This document shows, in pieces, positions 9,601-18,586 of a stretch of 64,000 bases of DNA. Origin of the DNA: Lineus longissimus (taxonomy: Eukaryota > Nemertea > Pilidiophora > Heteronemertea > Lineidae). The stretch is from assembly GCF_910592395.1 (NCBI RefSeq), contig NC_088326.1, positions 1,369,001 through 1,433,000 on the forward strand. The letters are read 5' to 3'. Positions within the stretch are counted from its first letter, which is position 1, and each line of letters opens with the position of its first letter. The notes beneath the pieces are model-generated. The model ran no database searches and had not been told where the DNA came from. It saw nothing but the letters and a program-made list of their open reading frames with translations. The translations under genes were made by a program, and so were the position numbers.

Positions 9601-12600
9601 TGGGGAACAAATTGTGAATCTGTCTGAACAGAGACACTGACAGAGTCCACTCGCCCGGCAATATCTGATTCTTGCGACTGAGACTGTCCGCCATGACATT
9701 CTTTTTGCCTGGGATATACGCCACTCTGAGGGATATCTGATGTAGTTGGCAGAACCTGAACAGGTCTCGAGTCAACATAAAAAGGGCGATGGAATGAGTG
9801 CCCCCCTGGCGCCGAATGTACGAAACTACCGTGGTGTTGTCTGACAAGACCCGGACACACTTCCTCTTTACTAGATGTAGGAAATGCGCCAGGGCGAGAA
9901 TTACTGCCTTCATTTCCAGGAGGTTGATGTGCAAACTCTGGTCTTCCTGATTCCAGAGGCCTGACACCATGTCCCGGGCGAGATGCGCCCCCCAACCTGA
10001 CTCGCTGGCATCGCATACCAGAGACATTTGGGGCTCGGGAGGATGCAAGGGATCTCCGGCAAGCAGATTGTCCCTGTAGCCCCACCATTCTAAAGCTTCG
10101 AAGAACAGGGCAGTCAGCGGGACCACTTTGTCTAGGGGGTCCTGGTGGACCCTGAAGAAACATTTGAGATAAAACTGTAGGGGTCTCAAATGGAGACGAC
10201 CTAGGGGAATGAAGTCCGCGACGAAGTTTAACAGGCCTAGAAAAGCGAGGAAGTCCCCCGCCCGAATCTCCACCTGACTTCTGAGCTGCGATATCCATGA
10301 CATGACCTTGTCGATCGACTGCAGAGAGGGAAAAACGAGGCCTCTTACCAGATCGAACAACACCCCTAGATATACGAACACCTGACGCGGCAGAAGGTTC
10401 GACTTTTCTAGATTGATGATGATGCCCAATTTCTCTGCCAGATGCAAGACAAATTGCAGCTGCTCTAGAAGGGTCTCTGGAGACTTGGCCCTCAGTAGCC
10501 AGTCGTCCAAATAGAGGTGGATCAGGATAGCCAGACGCCTCAGATACACGGCCATCTCCTTCAGAACTTTTGTGAAGATGAATGGAGCCGACGCTAGGCC
10601 GAAACAAAGGGCCCGGAAGCGATAGACTGTGTCGTTTATGGCAAACTGAAGGTAACGACGATGTGATTTGTGAACCGGAATGTGAAAATACGCGTCCTTC
10701 ATGTCTAGGGTGGCCACGTACTCCCCTTGATTTAGCTGCGCTCTTACTGAGTGCACAGACTCCATTTTGAACTTGGGGACTGCAAGGTGCCTGTTCAAGA
10801 GCTTTAGATCTATCACTGGACGGAAACCCCCAGTTTTCTTTGGCACGCAGAACATATGGGAATAGAAGCCTGGTACCAGCTCTGATCGAGGGACAACCTC
10901 GATTGCCTCCTTTAGAAGCATCGCTTGTATCTCGCCCAAAAGCGCCTGGCACTTTTGAGGATCTTTTGGGAGCTGAACATTCCGGTGTATTGGAGATAGA
11001 GGGGGAAGAGATTTGAATTTTAACTGAAGGCCCTCCCTGACTACACTTCGCACCCAGATGTTGCTTGTGATATTCTCCCACTCGGATGCGAAGTGCTGAA
11101 ACCTTGCCCCTACTGGAGGTCCCTGACATGGGGGCAAGGCCTGAGGAAAAGAGGTTAGGAGAATTTCTTAGGACCGGCATGCGCTGCGCGTGCAGGCTGA
11201 CCCCCAGAAACACCGGGAGAGTTGAACCTATAGGAACCCCCACGGCCACGACCCCTAGCATAGGGGCGAGAACTCCTCATCGCCCCATAAGAATTATACG
11301 CACCCCTTGGCTGGGCCTGGTACGAATTAGCCAAAACAGAAGGCCTAGTAAAGGGCTTTTTCTTTGGCGCCCCCGAATCCCCTGCTCTCTTGGCCACTCC
11401 ATGCAACTTATTATGCTTGGCAGTGAATTTATTCAACTGGGGAACCACATTCCCGAACAAAGAATGTTGGTCCCCTGAGGGGGGAAGAAATGGTTGATTA
11501 AGGAGCCAATTCCTGGCCGCTTGCGGGAGCAGGGAATCCGGGATGGCCTCTAGAAAGGCCTTTCTCCGAGAATTCATCGACATGGCCACTGCGGTCGCAG
11601 AAAACTCTGCCGCATGCTTTACCGCCAGCACTAGACTAGACAGGAACCTTTTCCTGGCTTCTAGATCGATGTCCGTAGGATCCTGAATGTTATCAATCTT
11701 TCTGATACCACCCAGGAGAACATCCATGGCATTGATCGCCAGTAATGACCTTCTAGCCTGACGCTCAATGCCCTTGACCTCCTCTGCCTTGATCTTGACA
11801 GAGGACTCCTTGACAGTGGCGTAAGACTCCATACTAACCCCCACGTCCGCCGCAGAAGGCTGAAGGGAATCGGACTTAACTGAATAAAACTTTTCCCTAT
11901 ATTTGGGAATCCTTCTCTTACCCAACTTTTTCCCTGCAATAAGGGAAGGGGGCAGAGAGTTTGGGTCCTCAACCTTTAGCGTGGCGTCTCCCCACATTTG
12001 TTGGTGAAGACAAGCGAATGAGGAGGGGATGATAGAAGAATGAGGAAAGGTGGAGGGCTTTCTTACTTCGTCCCCATCCTCCAGCTGAGACAAGGCAGTC
12101 ACCTTTGAGGATGACACCTTCCTCGAGGGGAGATCCTCCCCTAGCACGACCTGAAGGTTATCCATTAGCACAGCAAATTCTGATGATAACTTTGGGTCCT
12201 CGGGCTGAGCCAGGTCCTGACTAGAGATTACTGAACGAATATCCTCGTCCTCACTAAACCCCGTATGGGAGGGGGCGTGAAGATGTAAACTGACCTGGTG
12301 GTCAGGGGAATACTCCGAGCCCTCCGGTGACCGAGAACGAGAAGTAGGTATAAATGTAGGCGCCCGAGCCAAAGGATGCTGAGGCCGAGCAGCTACCGAA
12401 GCATGGGTTAAAGAAGGGGCCAGAGACTGCGCCCCAGCCCCCCTAGCCCTAACGAAATTCTGATAATCCAGAAAATCTTGGTACATATCAAGGTCAAAAC
12501 CTGAGCGACCCTGATAAGTACCCTGAGCGTCGTCATTAGGCTTACCCTCGTTCACATACCGATGCATAGCTCTAGATCTGGCCCTAGACCTAACAGACGG

Positions 12601-14547
12601 AGATAAAGTTAACCCAGGAGGGGAACCACCGACTGACGATTGAGGAGAGCGGGACCTGCCCCTCTGCCTATTTGGGGAAAATAGAGCGGAAATGGGATCC
12701 CGATGGTCAGAAGACACCTGGACCTCCATAGCTACCTCTCCAGCATTACCCGGAAAATCCCCAACCCCCAGCTGAACACGATCAGGGGAGGAGCCGGGAG
12801 ACGAAGGTCTACTAGCTAAAGTACTACTGACAGGGCCAGGGCCGGGAAACAAGGCACGCTGATGCCCGGACCCGGTCCTATCCTTCTTAGTCCTCTTACT
12901 AGCCTTATCCTTGCCCATGCTGGTACCACGATAGGCAGGAACAAAAGCAACAGAGTACTGACGAAACAAGAGACTTGGTTCTGCTCGTCAGTATAAAAGC
13001 AGCTACTAAGCGGGTATGCTGTTCGCAGTAAGCCAAAGCAATGCAAAAACAATAACAGTAAACAGAAGCTATGCGTACGACGAATACCGCGTGAGGCAGG
13101 GCGCAAACAATAGCAACTGCAATGTAAGCAAAAGCAATAGCGTTAGCAACAAACTAAAGCTGGAAAACAGGGAAGAAATCGAAAAAGTTATCGATAAACA
13201 TACCCTCATTTTTTGCAAACCAGCAAAGCAAACAAGTGACACCGACACCGGTGTCTGCAGGAATGAGGACAATCTCAGGTGGTCACTCCAGAGGAAGGGA
13301 GGTCTGCGCATGCGCCATGGCATGCGCAGACTCTCTTTTTCTACACTGCAGACATCTAGCGGAGCTAGCAGGAATTAGCATAATATATACTACCAAAGGT
13401 TAATAACCTTATGGTAGAGTTTTCTAGGCTCATTAGCGCAAGAAATTGACACAAAAGGTTAGAGAACAAATAATATTGATTCTTTATTTTTATAGTCTAT
13501 AGATCCATGCACTTGATTGGGACCAACGTTTACGAAAACGTCGCGTCTCGTCACGTTACAGTAATGAAAAATGCATGGTGACGTGACGACGGCCAACACT
13601 ACGTCATGTAAACGTTGTTCCCAATCAAGTGCATGAATCTATAGTAGTCAGATGCAGAGGATGTGAACCGCCTCTATGGCATTTTAAAAATCTTTGAAAA
13701 CAGTACATACTTTTGCCTTCGTTTCTTCAGCTCGACCAGCCTCTTGAGTGCCTCAGACTGAGCAGCTGCTGCATCTTTAGGGGGCTCTTCATACTGAAAC
13801 AAGATTTGCGTATTTTAGTATTCGGAGTTTCGATAAAAAGGAACAGCAAATGTAAAAATGTGAGGTCTTAGACTGAGTGCTTAATATTATACAACTGTAC
13901 TGTCTCAAACTCAAAGCGCTTACAACTGGTGACAACTGTCCTTAGTTTGGGGATTGCTACCTCAATGCCTTCATTGGCCTAGGCTTCTGTTACTACTTAC
14001 AGCTAAGTATTTGCTCCTCTGCTGTGGTGACATTTTCTTGAGTTCACTTTGAGGGACGGCCTTCCAATTCTTGGCAGCAAATTTCTCCTTCGGTGGCCCC
14101 ACGTCTTCATCATCTTTCTTGGATTTGATTGGAGGCAGTTTCTCGTTGCCATCAGGCTGGAAAGAAAGACAGGAAAATTTTGTAAGAATTTACCCAGTAG
14201 GGGCCTACTGTTTGAAGGTGTGGATTCAGCAGTGATGCAGCCCCCTTCCCCTTTTTTTCATTCAGAATTGTGACGTGGCATCATGTCATTGCCAAATTTG
14301 ACACAAAATGGTGCATATCTGTGATGGGGGGGGGGCCTAGCATCCGGAGACCAAAGGTTCGGGTGATCTTTGTTGTTGTTTAAATGTGATTGCAACGACA
14401 ACGTGTGCCAAAGTGAAGTCGACAAAGACTAGCACCAGGATTGACTGATCCAGACTGTAGCTGTACACACACTGACACAGCCAGCGCAGCCCAGCCAGTC
14501 CTGATAACAATTCTGGCGGCTCAAGAGTGTCTCACCTTGTCTGTCAT
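6604..14547 (-). CDS. Unrecognised 187-residue charged coiled-coil protein, seven exons
   Basis: Seven minus-strand exons join in frame: 14536-14547 (MTDK), 14001-14156, 13711-13793, 7510-7581, 7141-7198, 6777-6899 and 6604-6663 (stop TAA at 6604). All boundaries have GT-AG sites and the phases agree. The product is highly charged: a disordered Lys/Asp-rich start, LKKMSPQQRSKYLA, a basic helix (ALKRLVELKKRRQK), an acidic-basic helix with ARNRLRIMRLRYFANR, then NHLISCQPSALKAVRLQAL and a short helical tail. This reads as a small coiled-coil protein; I do not recognise the family. The 5' exon continues upstream as an open frame (14712 to 14536) in another phase. It runs into a stop in exon 2, so MTDK is the better start. 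The intron between the third and fourth coding exons holds a complete DIRS element in the same orientation. The promoter is shared with EBAG9. Confidence 0.75.
7666..7847. repeat. DIRS left inverted terminal repeat (3' end of element)
   Basis: This segment is the reverse complement, nearly base for base, of 13248-13428. It contains AACCTTATGG-type palindromic stretches, an AT-rich box and a near-perfect palindrome with arms TCTGCGCATG and CATGCGCAGA at about 7766-7793. The outer 38 bases (7628-7665) are unique to this end and are repeated in inverted form in the internal complementary region. Confidence 0.9.
7905..8029. repeat. DIRS internal complementary region
   Basis: Bases 7905-7958 are the reverse complement of the left end of the element (7628-7682). 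Bases 7959-8029 are the reverse complement of the right end (13446 inward). The junction is GGGGAAAT|ATTTCTTG. In the DIRS model this region templates restoration of the complete ends and joins them in the circular intermediate that the recombinase inserts. Confidence 0.9.
8196..9389 (-). CDS. DIRS tyrosine recombinase
   Basis: A phage-integrase-type tyrosine recombinase ends at 8196. Taking the Met at 9389 gives 397 residues, though the same frame is open without interruption up to 11261. An N-terminal SAM-like binding domain (SVYESHFSAFKGWL) precedes a catalytic domain. The catalytic domain has the first Arg in STKRASEL (about residue 210), the box-II His-x-x-Arg in GHDVRKLSASWAF, and the nucleophile Tyr in TTFTSHYLHD. 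All catalytic residues are present. The enzyme is expected to insert the circular cDNA without target duplication. The true start is uncertain because of the long overlap with the polymerase frame. Confidence 0.9.
   Translation of the reverse strand: MAISAVVPNIAGAPGGISSGPSSIQENATPTNIQCLPLQPGDVGPARLVVIERSLIQRGFSEEVARRAARPQRLSSRSVYESHFSAFKGWLDRRGRSLESVSIQLVGDYLLYLFEDLKRSVSTVTNHRSALSDVLPIFDGYTVGSHPVLSSLIKNFSHDRPVVRQRVPDWDLVLVLKSLMSAPFEPPTYGSVQDKQFLTWKTCFLLALASTKRASELHAISRDKRDLVFSDKGVSLRTVPGFLAKTQAAQVDPKPFFIPRHDAFSGRDTPDRFLCPVRSLKFYLHCTGGHRDGQSLFVKCRGEGTVSTKTISSWLKKVVCYAYDNTPSGGGAHPRGHDVRKLSASWAFSAGIPVRDILQAGSWARETTFTSHYLHDVQQQLDGSRRLCPVVACSNTL
9074..11137 (-). CDS. DIRS reverse transcriptase / RNase H ORF
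   Basis: Open frame of 687 residues. The reverse transcriptase fingers and palm show FRPVIDLKLLN, ATLDMKDAYFHIPV, FGLASAPFIFTK and the catalytic YLDD (about residue 210). RNase H follows with CDASESGWGAH, LLEMKAV, LSDNTT and MADSLSR, the ordered acidic residues being present. The C-terminal region (VDLFAT-type sequence, here IDLFATYLNHQLPLY, then YAFPP and LVAPAWPSQPWF) is the conserved DIRS extension. No stop or frameshift interrupts it. The frame lies +2 relative to gag and overlaps the recombinase frame downstream. Confidence 0.92.
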   Translation of the reverse strand: MPPCQGPPVGARFQHFASEWENITSNIWVRSVVREGLQLKFKSLPPLSPIHRNVQLPKDPQKCQALLGEIQAMLLKEAIEVVPRSELVPGFYSHMFCVPKKTGGFRPVIDLKLLNRHLAVPKFKMESVHSVRAQLNQGEYVATLDMKDAYFHIPVHKSHRRYLQFAINDTVYRFRALCFGLASAPFIFTKVLKEMAVYLRRLAILIHLYLDDWLLRAKSPETLLEQLQFVLHLAEKLGIIINLEKSNLLPRQVFVYLGVLFDLVRGLVFPSLQSIDKVMSWISQLRSQVEIRAGDFLAFLGLLNFVADFIPLGRLHLRPLQFYLKCFFRVHQDPLDKVVPLTALFFEALEWWGYRDNLLAGDPLHPPEPQMSLVCDASESGWGAHLARDMVSGLWNQEDQSLHINLLEMKAVILALAHFLHLVKRKCVRVLSDNTTVVSYIRRQGGTHSIALFMLTRDLFRFCQLHQISLRVAYIPGKKNVMADSLSRKNQILPGEWTLSVSLFRQIHNLFPMLQIDLFATYLNHQLPLYVSPFPDDQSWATDAMTLQWDDLVAYAFPPVRLVSQVLQKIASANCLILLVAPAWPSQPWFPTLLGLLVEFPLALPLSRKMLHQPTSNVYHSNPGMLDLHVWLLSSVRSFREVFLKRLREGQPDLRGSPHVQCMRATSPHSKVGSIGGVGLWSLSPFN
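11155..12969 (-). CDS. DIRS gag-like ORF1
   Basis: Open frame of 604 residues, first in the element. It is Ser/Pro/Arg-rich and disordered in its N-terminal half, with a helical, better ordered stretch around residues 330-520 and a Gly/Arg-rich tail (YARGRGRGGSYRF). No CCHC zinc knuckle is visible, which is usual for DIRS gag proteins. It is presumed to package the element RNA. It ends at 11155, just upstream of the first Met of the polymerase frame at 11137. Confidence 0.8.
   Translation of the reverse strand: MFRQYSVAFVPAYRGTSMGKDKASKRTKKDRTGSGHQRALFPGPGPVSSTLASRPSSPGSSPDRVQLGVGDFPGNAGEVAMEVQVSSDHRDPISALFSPNRQRGRSRSPQSSVGGSPPGLTLSPSVRSRARSRAMHRYVNEGKPNDDAQGTYQGRSGFDLDMYQDFLDYQNFVRARGAGAQSLAPSLTHASVAARPQHPLARAPTFIPTSRSRSPEGSEYSPDHQVSLHLHAPSHTGFSEDEDIRSVISSQDLAQPEDPKLSSEFAVLMDNLQVVLGEDLPSRKVSSSKVTALSQLEDGDEVRKPSTFPHSSIIPSSFACLHQQMWGDATLKVEDPNSLPPSLIAGKKLGKRRIPKYREKFYSVKSDSLQPSAADVGVSMESYATVKESSVKIKAEEVKGIERQARRSLLAINAMDVLLGGIRKIDNIQDPTDIDLEARKRFLSSLVLAVKHAAEFSATAVAMSMNSRRKAFLEAIPDSLLPQAARNWLLNQPFLPPSGDQHSLFGNVVPQLNKFTAKHNKLHGVAKRAGDSGAPKKKPFTRPSVLANSYQAQPRGAYNSYGAMRSSRPYARGRGRGGSYRFNSPGVSGGQPARAAHAGPKKFS
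13248..13428. repeat. DIRS right inverted terminal repeat (5' end, promoter side)
   Basis: Inverted copy of 7666-7847. As the 5' end of the minus-strand element it should contain the promoter for the gag frame that starts at 12969. The outermost bases (13429-13446) are unique to this end and reappear at 7959-7976 in the internal complementary region. Confidence 0.9.
13497..13644. mobile_element. 148-bp MITE with about 37-bp inverted repeats
   Basis: The ends CTATAGATCCATGCACTTG and its inverted partner CAAGTGCATGAATCTATAG continue inward to GTTTAC/GTAAAC, making arms of about 37 bp with two or three mismatches. TAGT flanks both sides (13493-13496 and 13645-13648) and may be a 4-bp target duplication. 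The centre contains several ACGTGACG/CGTCACGT-like inverted motifs. It sits 50 bp from the DIRS right end in the same intron. Superfamily not assigned. Confidence 0.75.
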
Positions 14548-14831
14548 GGTTGATTTGCTTAATATGCTTCAAGATGTCATTGAATTCACGCCTCACTACT
14601 ACTGACAACTTGGGCTTCCAAAATATATTTTTTGGACCCCAGAATCTCAAAAAGTGTTCGAGTTTTAGCAGATTCTCAGAAAACTTCCGTTTTTTCGAGG
14701 GCTTTTCTTGGCTGAAACAATAGAACACAACATGAACTCCCACCACAACGGTGGATTGCTTGTAAATTGTTGTATTTCTATGAGTATTTTAATGGTTTTG
14801 TAGGGAGAAAAACTATGAAAACAAAAATTTT

Positions 14832-14880
14832 CGGAACCGGAAGTTGACGCGTTGCTACGGGAAATCTCGCGAGAATTTTC
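14832..14880. promoter_or_regulatory. Bidirectional promoter core: ETS site plus TCTCGCGAGA element
   Basis: Between the divergent coiled-coil gene (ATG 14547, -) and EBAG9 (ATG 15579, +) lie ACCGGAAGT (14836-14844), an ETS site, and the palindrome TCTCGCGAGA (14865-14874). The palindrome is the known CpG-promoter element bound by BANP and previously linked to Kaiso/ZBTB33. GTTGCTACGG (14851-14860) resembles half of an RFX X-box. The surroundings are CpG-rich compared with the rest of the window. Confidence 0.65.
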
Positions 14881-15578
14881 GGGAAATACGAAATTTGCCG
14901 AACTGTGCAAAACTCTTGCGCGAAACATGTGTCTGTGCGAGACTAAAGGCAATGGCGAGCTTTTTCAGATTCGCCACCTCACAACATGAAAAAACACCTC
15001 ATTTGTCTCGTCAAATTACGATGAATTGATATATCGACCTGATAAATATATATTTAAATGTTTACTTAATTCATAGGTACATTTATTTAGTCCGATGCGT
15101 GCAATCTAATCGCTGAAGAAGGCAAAATATTCTTCATTATTGTCGTTGTTTTGTGTTTTGAGTTTGTGTAGTGTATACTGTATGCTCAATGCATTGCAGA
15201 CATCATTGCTTCATGCACTATGCAGATGCAGGATATTGTTATCATGATTGATAATGATCATGCATTCAAGTTACCTCCCATGCTATATATTGCATAACTA
15301 AATAGAATGTAGGCCTCACAGTAGTGCTACTCACATACTACTTGTGCGGAATAACATGATGACGTCGGTGATGATGATTATCATGCCCATCACTCACAGC
15401 GTCAGCATCGTTATCACTAATGTCATCTTCATGCCAAATGGACAGTAGCCTGCAGTAGGGTATATTCAGTGGTGCAGACCGCTTAATTCATATTCCATCA
15501 TCGACCTTATTTTTTCGGTGAATCCTGACTGAAAAGAAACTCTCTTACCTTTGCAGATCCTACTACCCCGGAGCAACA

Positions 15579-18461
15579 ATGAGTATCGTCACAGTGATCA
15601 GCCGGAAGTTCCTTGGCATCGTCTTGGGCATCATGGCGCTCTTCAAGAGAGCCATGTGCTTCCTTGGGCGGAAACGCCGGGATAGCGGAACTCTCCTGCC
15701 GACAGCCAATCATTATCCTAATCCCATGTCGGCAAATGTTACACAGTCCGTGCCGGGAAATGAGGAGGTACGTATCCAAAATCAAAGAAGTAGTCTTCCG
15801 TTGTGAAGTTGTCACTAATGTCAGTCATAACTCTTTCTTCAGAATTTGTCTCATCAAGTTTTGATTTCTTATTCATAGCGCCTGGGTTAAGATGAATTCA
15901 GTCACTGCTACTCTTTCCTTCTTGTTGGAAAATGACCAAATTCACTTACCCTGGCTTACATTTGAAATATTTTTTACTTCAGCTGATTCTCCTGTTGTTA
16001 GAATCTATCCTTTTGTTTATGCTATACCCTGATTATTGTTTCCTTGCATGAAGTACTTAAGGTGAACAAAAATTGGGTATCGAGACTAGCAGAATGTGAT
16101 GTGGAACTTTCATTTCAGAAAGCAGTTCATGTGTTAATGGAAGGTGATAGTGGTGGGCCTCCGGAGGTTAGAATTACATTTTTGGCAAAAGTTACAGGTT
16201 CCTTTCCATTATGGCATGGGGGTGGTGGACATCTTCTCAATCTTTGATTCCCCTTCTCTAACTCTATACACCAGCCACATCCACCAACCACATTTGATCA
16301 CCTCTTTTGGTCCTTTTCCTGAGTTAAGATCGAGACCTGTTCACCTCAAAATCTCCCAGTTATAGATTAATACCCAATCATTTCAGCATTGTCATTATCA
16401 ATATCCAAAAGAAATTTTCTAATGGTGAAATCAGTTCTCATGAACATTGATTGTAGTGATCAAATTCTCGATTTAGGTTGAGCTCGAGTCCTGGGACAAC
16501 TGGGGTCAAGGCGACGGTACCATCAACATCAGCGTGGTCGATAATGGTATGGCCAACAATTACCAAACAGGTGGACCAGGTCACCATGGCAACCAAATGA
16601 ATAACACTGATGCACAGGAGGAGCCAGAAATAGACTTCTTTCAGGATATGACGCCGACATTTAGGAAACCAAAAACGGTTGGTATAAAGTTATCAGCACT
16701 GTTTTTTGTCTTTGTGTCCTTGAGAAGGCACTTAACCCTACTTGCCATCTCTCCACCAATGAGTGAATGGGTAACTGGTGGCCTTGCCAATGGGAAAATG
16801 TGACTGCTCGTCCTGTGTGCTGGACCATGCAGCTGGGATGTGATACTCCCCAAGGGTAATCATATGTTTCGGCACATTTCAACAACTGAACTGTTGAAAA
16901 GTACGCTTTACAAGTGTGGCATTTAGTATCATGTTGTTATTGTAATATCGTGAAGACTAAATGTAACTTTACTTCCAGATGTTTGTTGGCTCAGAGTCAT
17001 CACAGAAGGTTAGAGGGGTTCTTTGAGATTCCGTGGAGAATTTTTATGACTTTTATAATATTTTGGCTTTGAAATAATGATTTATCATGGTAACCCTGAC
17101 CTGCTTTAAGTTGGGACTTCGTTGACACTAAACTTGTTTAACAAAATCTGTTGTAAATTCCTTCCCTGTGGCTAAGGTTTCCGTGTCTAAAAAACCACAC
17201 CATTATCATTTCTGAATGTCCAAACCAAAGGTTTTTTATCACAACATGGAGGCGTGCGTAGAAATTCTCCACTCCACATAACTTGGAATCGCATGACAGC
17301 TTCCTCTATCCTAATGCCCTGAACCTAGTTACATATGTATACAGTTGCTAGGCTATTCCAAAAAAGGCACCTTCATCCATAGGCAGTTTATCCCACAAAT
17401 GCTTCTTCGTGTTCAATGCTAGACAATAAAGGACTGATGCCATTGGAGCAGTTTGCTAGGCTATTCCAAAAAAGGCACCTTCATCCATAGGCAGTTTATC
17501 CCACAAATGCTTCTTCGTGTTCAATGCTGACAATAAAGGACTGATGCCATTGGAGCAGTTTGCCGGCCGTGTGTTCTTGTTAACATTCTGTGGTGGAACC
17601 AGTCCTTTATGCTGCATATTGTAACAATAGTGCTTTTACCCAACTTCTTAAGACATCTACATTGCGGTGGCCAATGAAATCTGTCTGTCTCATTTAAAAG
17701 AATCAAAACATTTCATCCTGGTGATAGGTGTTCACCAGTTTGAACCTGGGTTGTGTTGTTGCGTGTAAAACTAAAATCTGGTGTAAATGTATATGAATAG
17801 TTTGTAATCAGGAGAGATATTTTGATATCTTTTTCTTCTGACTTGTCTTGTTGAATGTTCTTGATATGATTTCACACTTCTTCCAGATATTGATCCGGAA
17901 AAAGGAAGAGCAAGCTGGGACGTTGTCATCAAGGCTGGCGATGTCGTCAGGATCGGATATTCCTCAACAGGTAATGATTCGATAGTCCTGGCACCATTTT
18001 CAACTAAGGCTCGTTTCGATTGCACTGGTTTTTGGAGTTGTAACCAAGGACCACTACCAAGGAATCCTGGGATTAAATTGGTTGGCAAATGTTCACTGTG
18101 ACCCCTTCTCGAATAGAAATTGATACCTCGCTGTGGGACTTCAATTTTTCTCCCATGCGCTCAGCTGGAGGCTTGTGTTTGGTCTAGCTGAGTCGGTCAC
18201 TATCAGTTCCCTTATGCATAACAACATACAATCTCATTTCAGGGACCGGATCTTGGTTCGTGGGAAGACACCGAGAATGCCTGGGACGAGGCTTTAGGTG
18301 AAGATCTGTCGTGGGAGGCGGAGGCGGCCATTAAAGAAAAACGTCGCCAAGAGCGTGAACACCGTTTCCTGGAACACCAGAAGAAAAAAATAGAGCGAGA
18401 TTCTCAGAGACTTCATAAAAAAGACAGCGGTGGTCACATTAGCGCGGTGAAATTATCATGA
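15579..18461 (+). CDS. EBAG9: EBAG9/RCAS1 homologue, Golgi-associated adaptor of secretion
   Basis: Four exons: 15579-15767, 16477-16677, 17887-17970 and 18243-18461 (TGA), all phase 0, giving 230 residues (human 213). The N-terminus has a hydrophobic segment with a Cys and basic residues after it (about residues 11-35, GIVLGIMALFKRAMCFLGRK). That is the membrane-anchoring and palmitoylation-type start of EBAG9. Conserved blocks follow: ESWDNWG, FFQDMTPTFRKPKT, ILIRKKE...SSRLA, WEDTENAWDE, then the C-terminal coiled coil (RRQEREHRFLEHQKKKIE) ending in the family's VKLS. EBAG9 is a Golgi protein that tunes regulated exocytosis. The exon 2 donor at 16678 (gttggt) is weak, but it is the one that preserves the family alignment. 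An in-frame 30-nt exon candidate lies in the following intron. Confidence 0.9.
16979..17008 (+). other. Candidate in-frame microexon of EBAG9 (30 nt)
   Basis: A pyrimidine-rich acceptor (aactttacttccag) precedes ATGTTTGTTGGC..., and CAGAAG|GTTAG provides a donor 30 nt later. Exons 2 and 3 meet in phase 0, so inclusion would add ten residues (MFVGSESSQK) without a frameshift between RKPKT and ILIRKK. The constitutive alignment with EBAG9 does not need it, so it would be optional. Confidence 0.35.
17347..17562. repeat. Two-copy tandem duplication, 108-bp unit
   Basis: GCTAGGCTATTCC begins at 17347 and again at 17455, and the full unit through GGAGCAGTTTG is repeated with essentially one indel. 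The near identity implies a recent duplication inside EBAG9 intron 3. Confidence 0.9.
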
Positions 18462-18586
18462 TGGAGTGTACTCTTTTTTACTGTGATATGTAATGAGTAT
18501 TCTGGAAGATTATGCATGGTGAATCTGGACCAGGTGTGGACTGATTGATATCAGCTGCATATAATGTAGCTACCGGTAGTTGGGGA

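Larger units (their letters stand above)
7628..13446 (-). mobile_element. Complete DIRS-like tyrosine-recombinase retrotransposon
   Basis: The element carries, on the minus strand, a gag-like frame, an overlapping reverse transcriptase/RNase H frame and a tyrosine recombinase frame. It has inverted terminal repeats of about 180 bp and an internal complementary region (7905-8029) whose two halves are the reverse complements of the outermost left and right ends. That arrangement defines DIRS elements, which integrate through a circular intermediate by recombinase and not by an integrase. The half-and-half structure of the internal region fixes both ends (ATTTCCCC at 7628 and AAGAAAT at 13446). 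No target duplication is visible, as expected. All three frames are open, so the insertion looks young. It sits sense-oriented in an intron of the coiled-coil gene. Confidence 0.95.

Noticed and set aside
14536-14712. Open frame through the 5' exon of the coiled-coil gene in a second phase (KPSKKRKFSENLL...)
   Set aside because: It meets a stop at the start of the next exon after splicing, whereas the MTDK frame continues through all exons; treated as 5'UTR.
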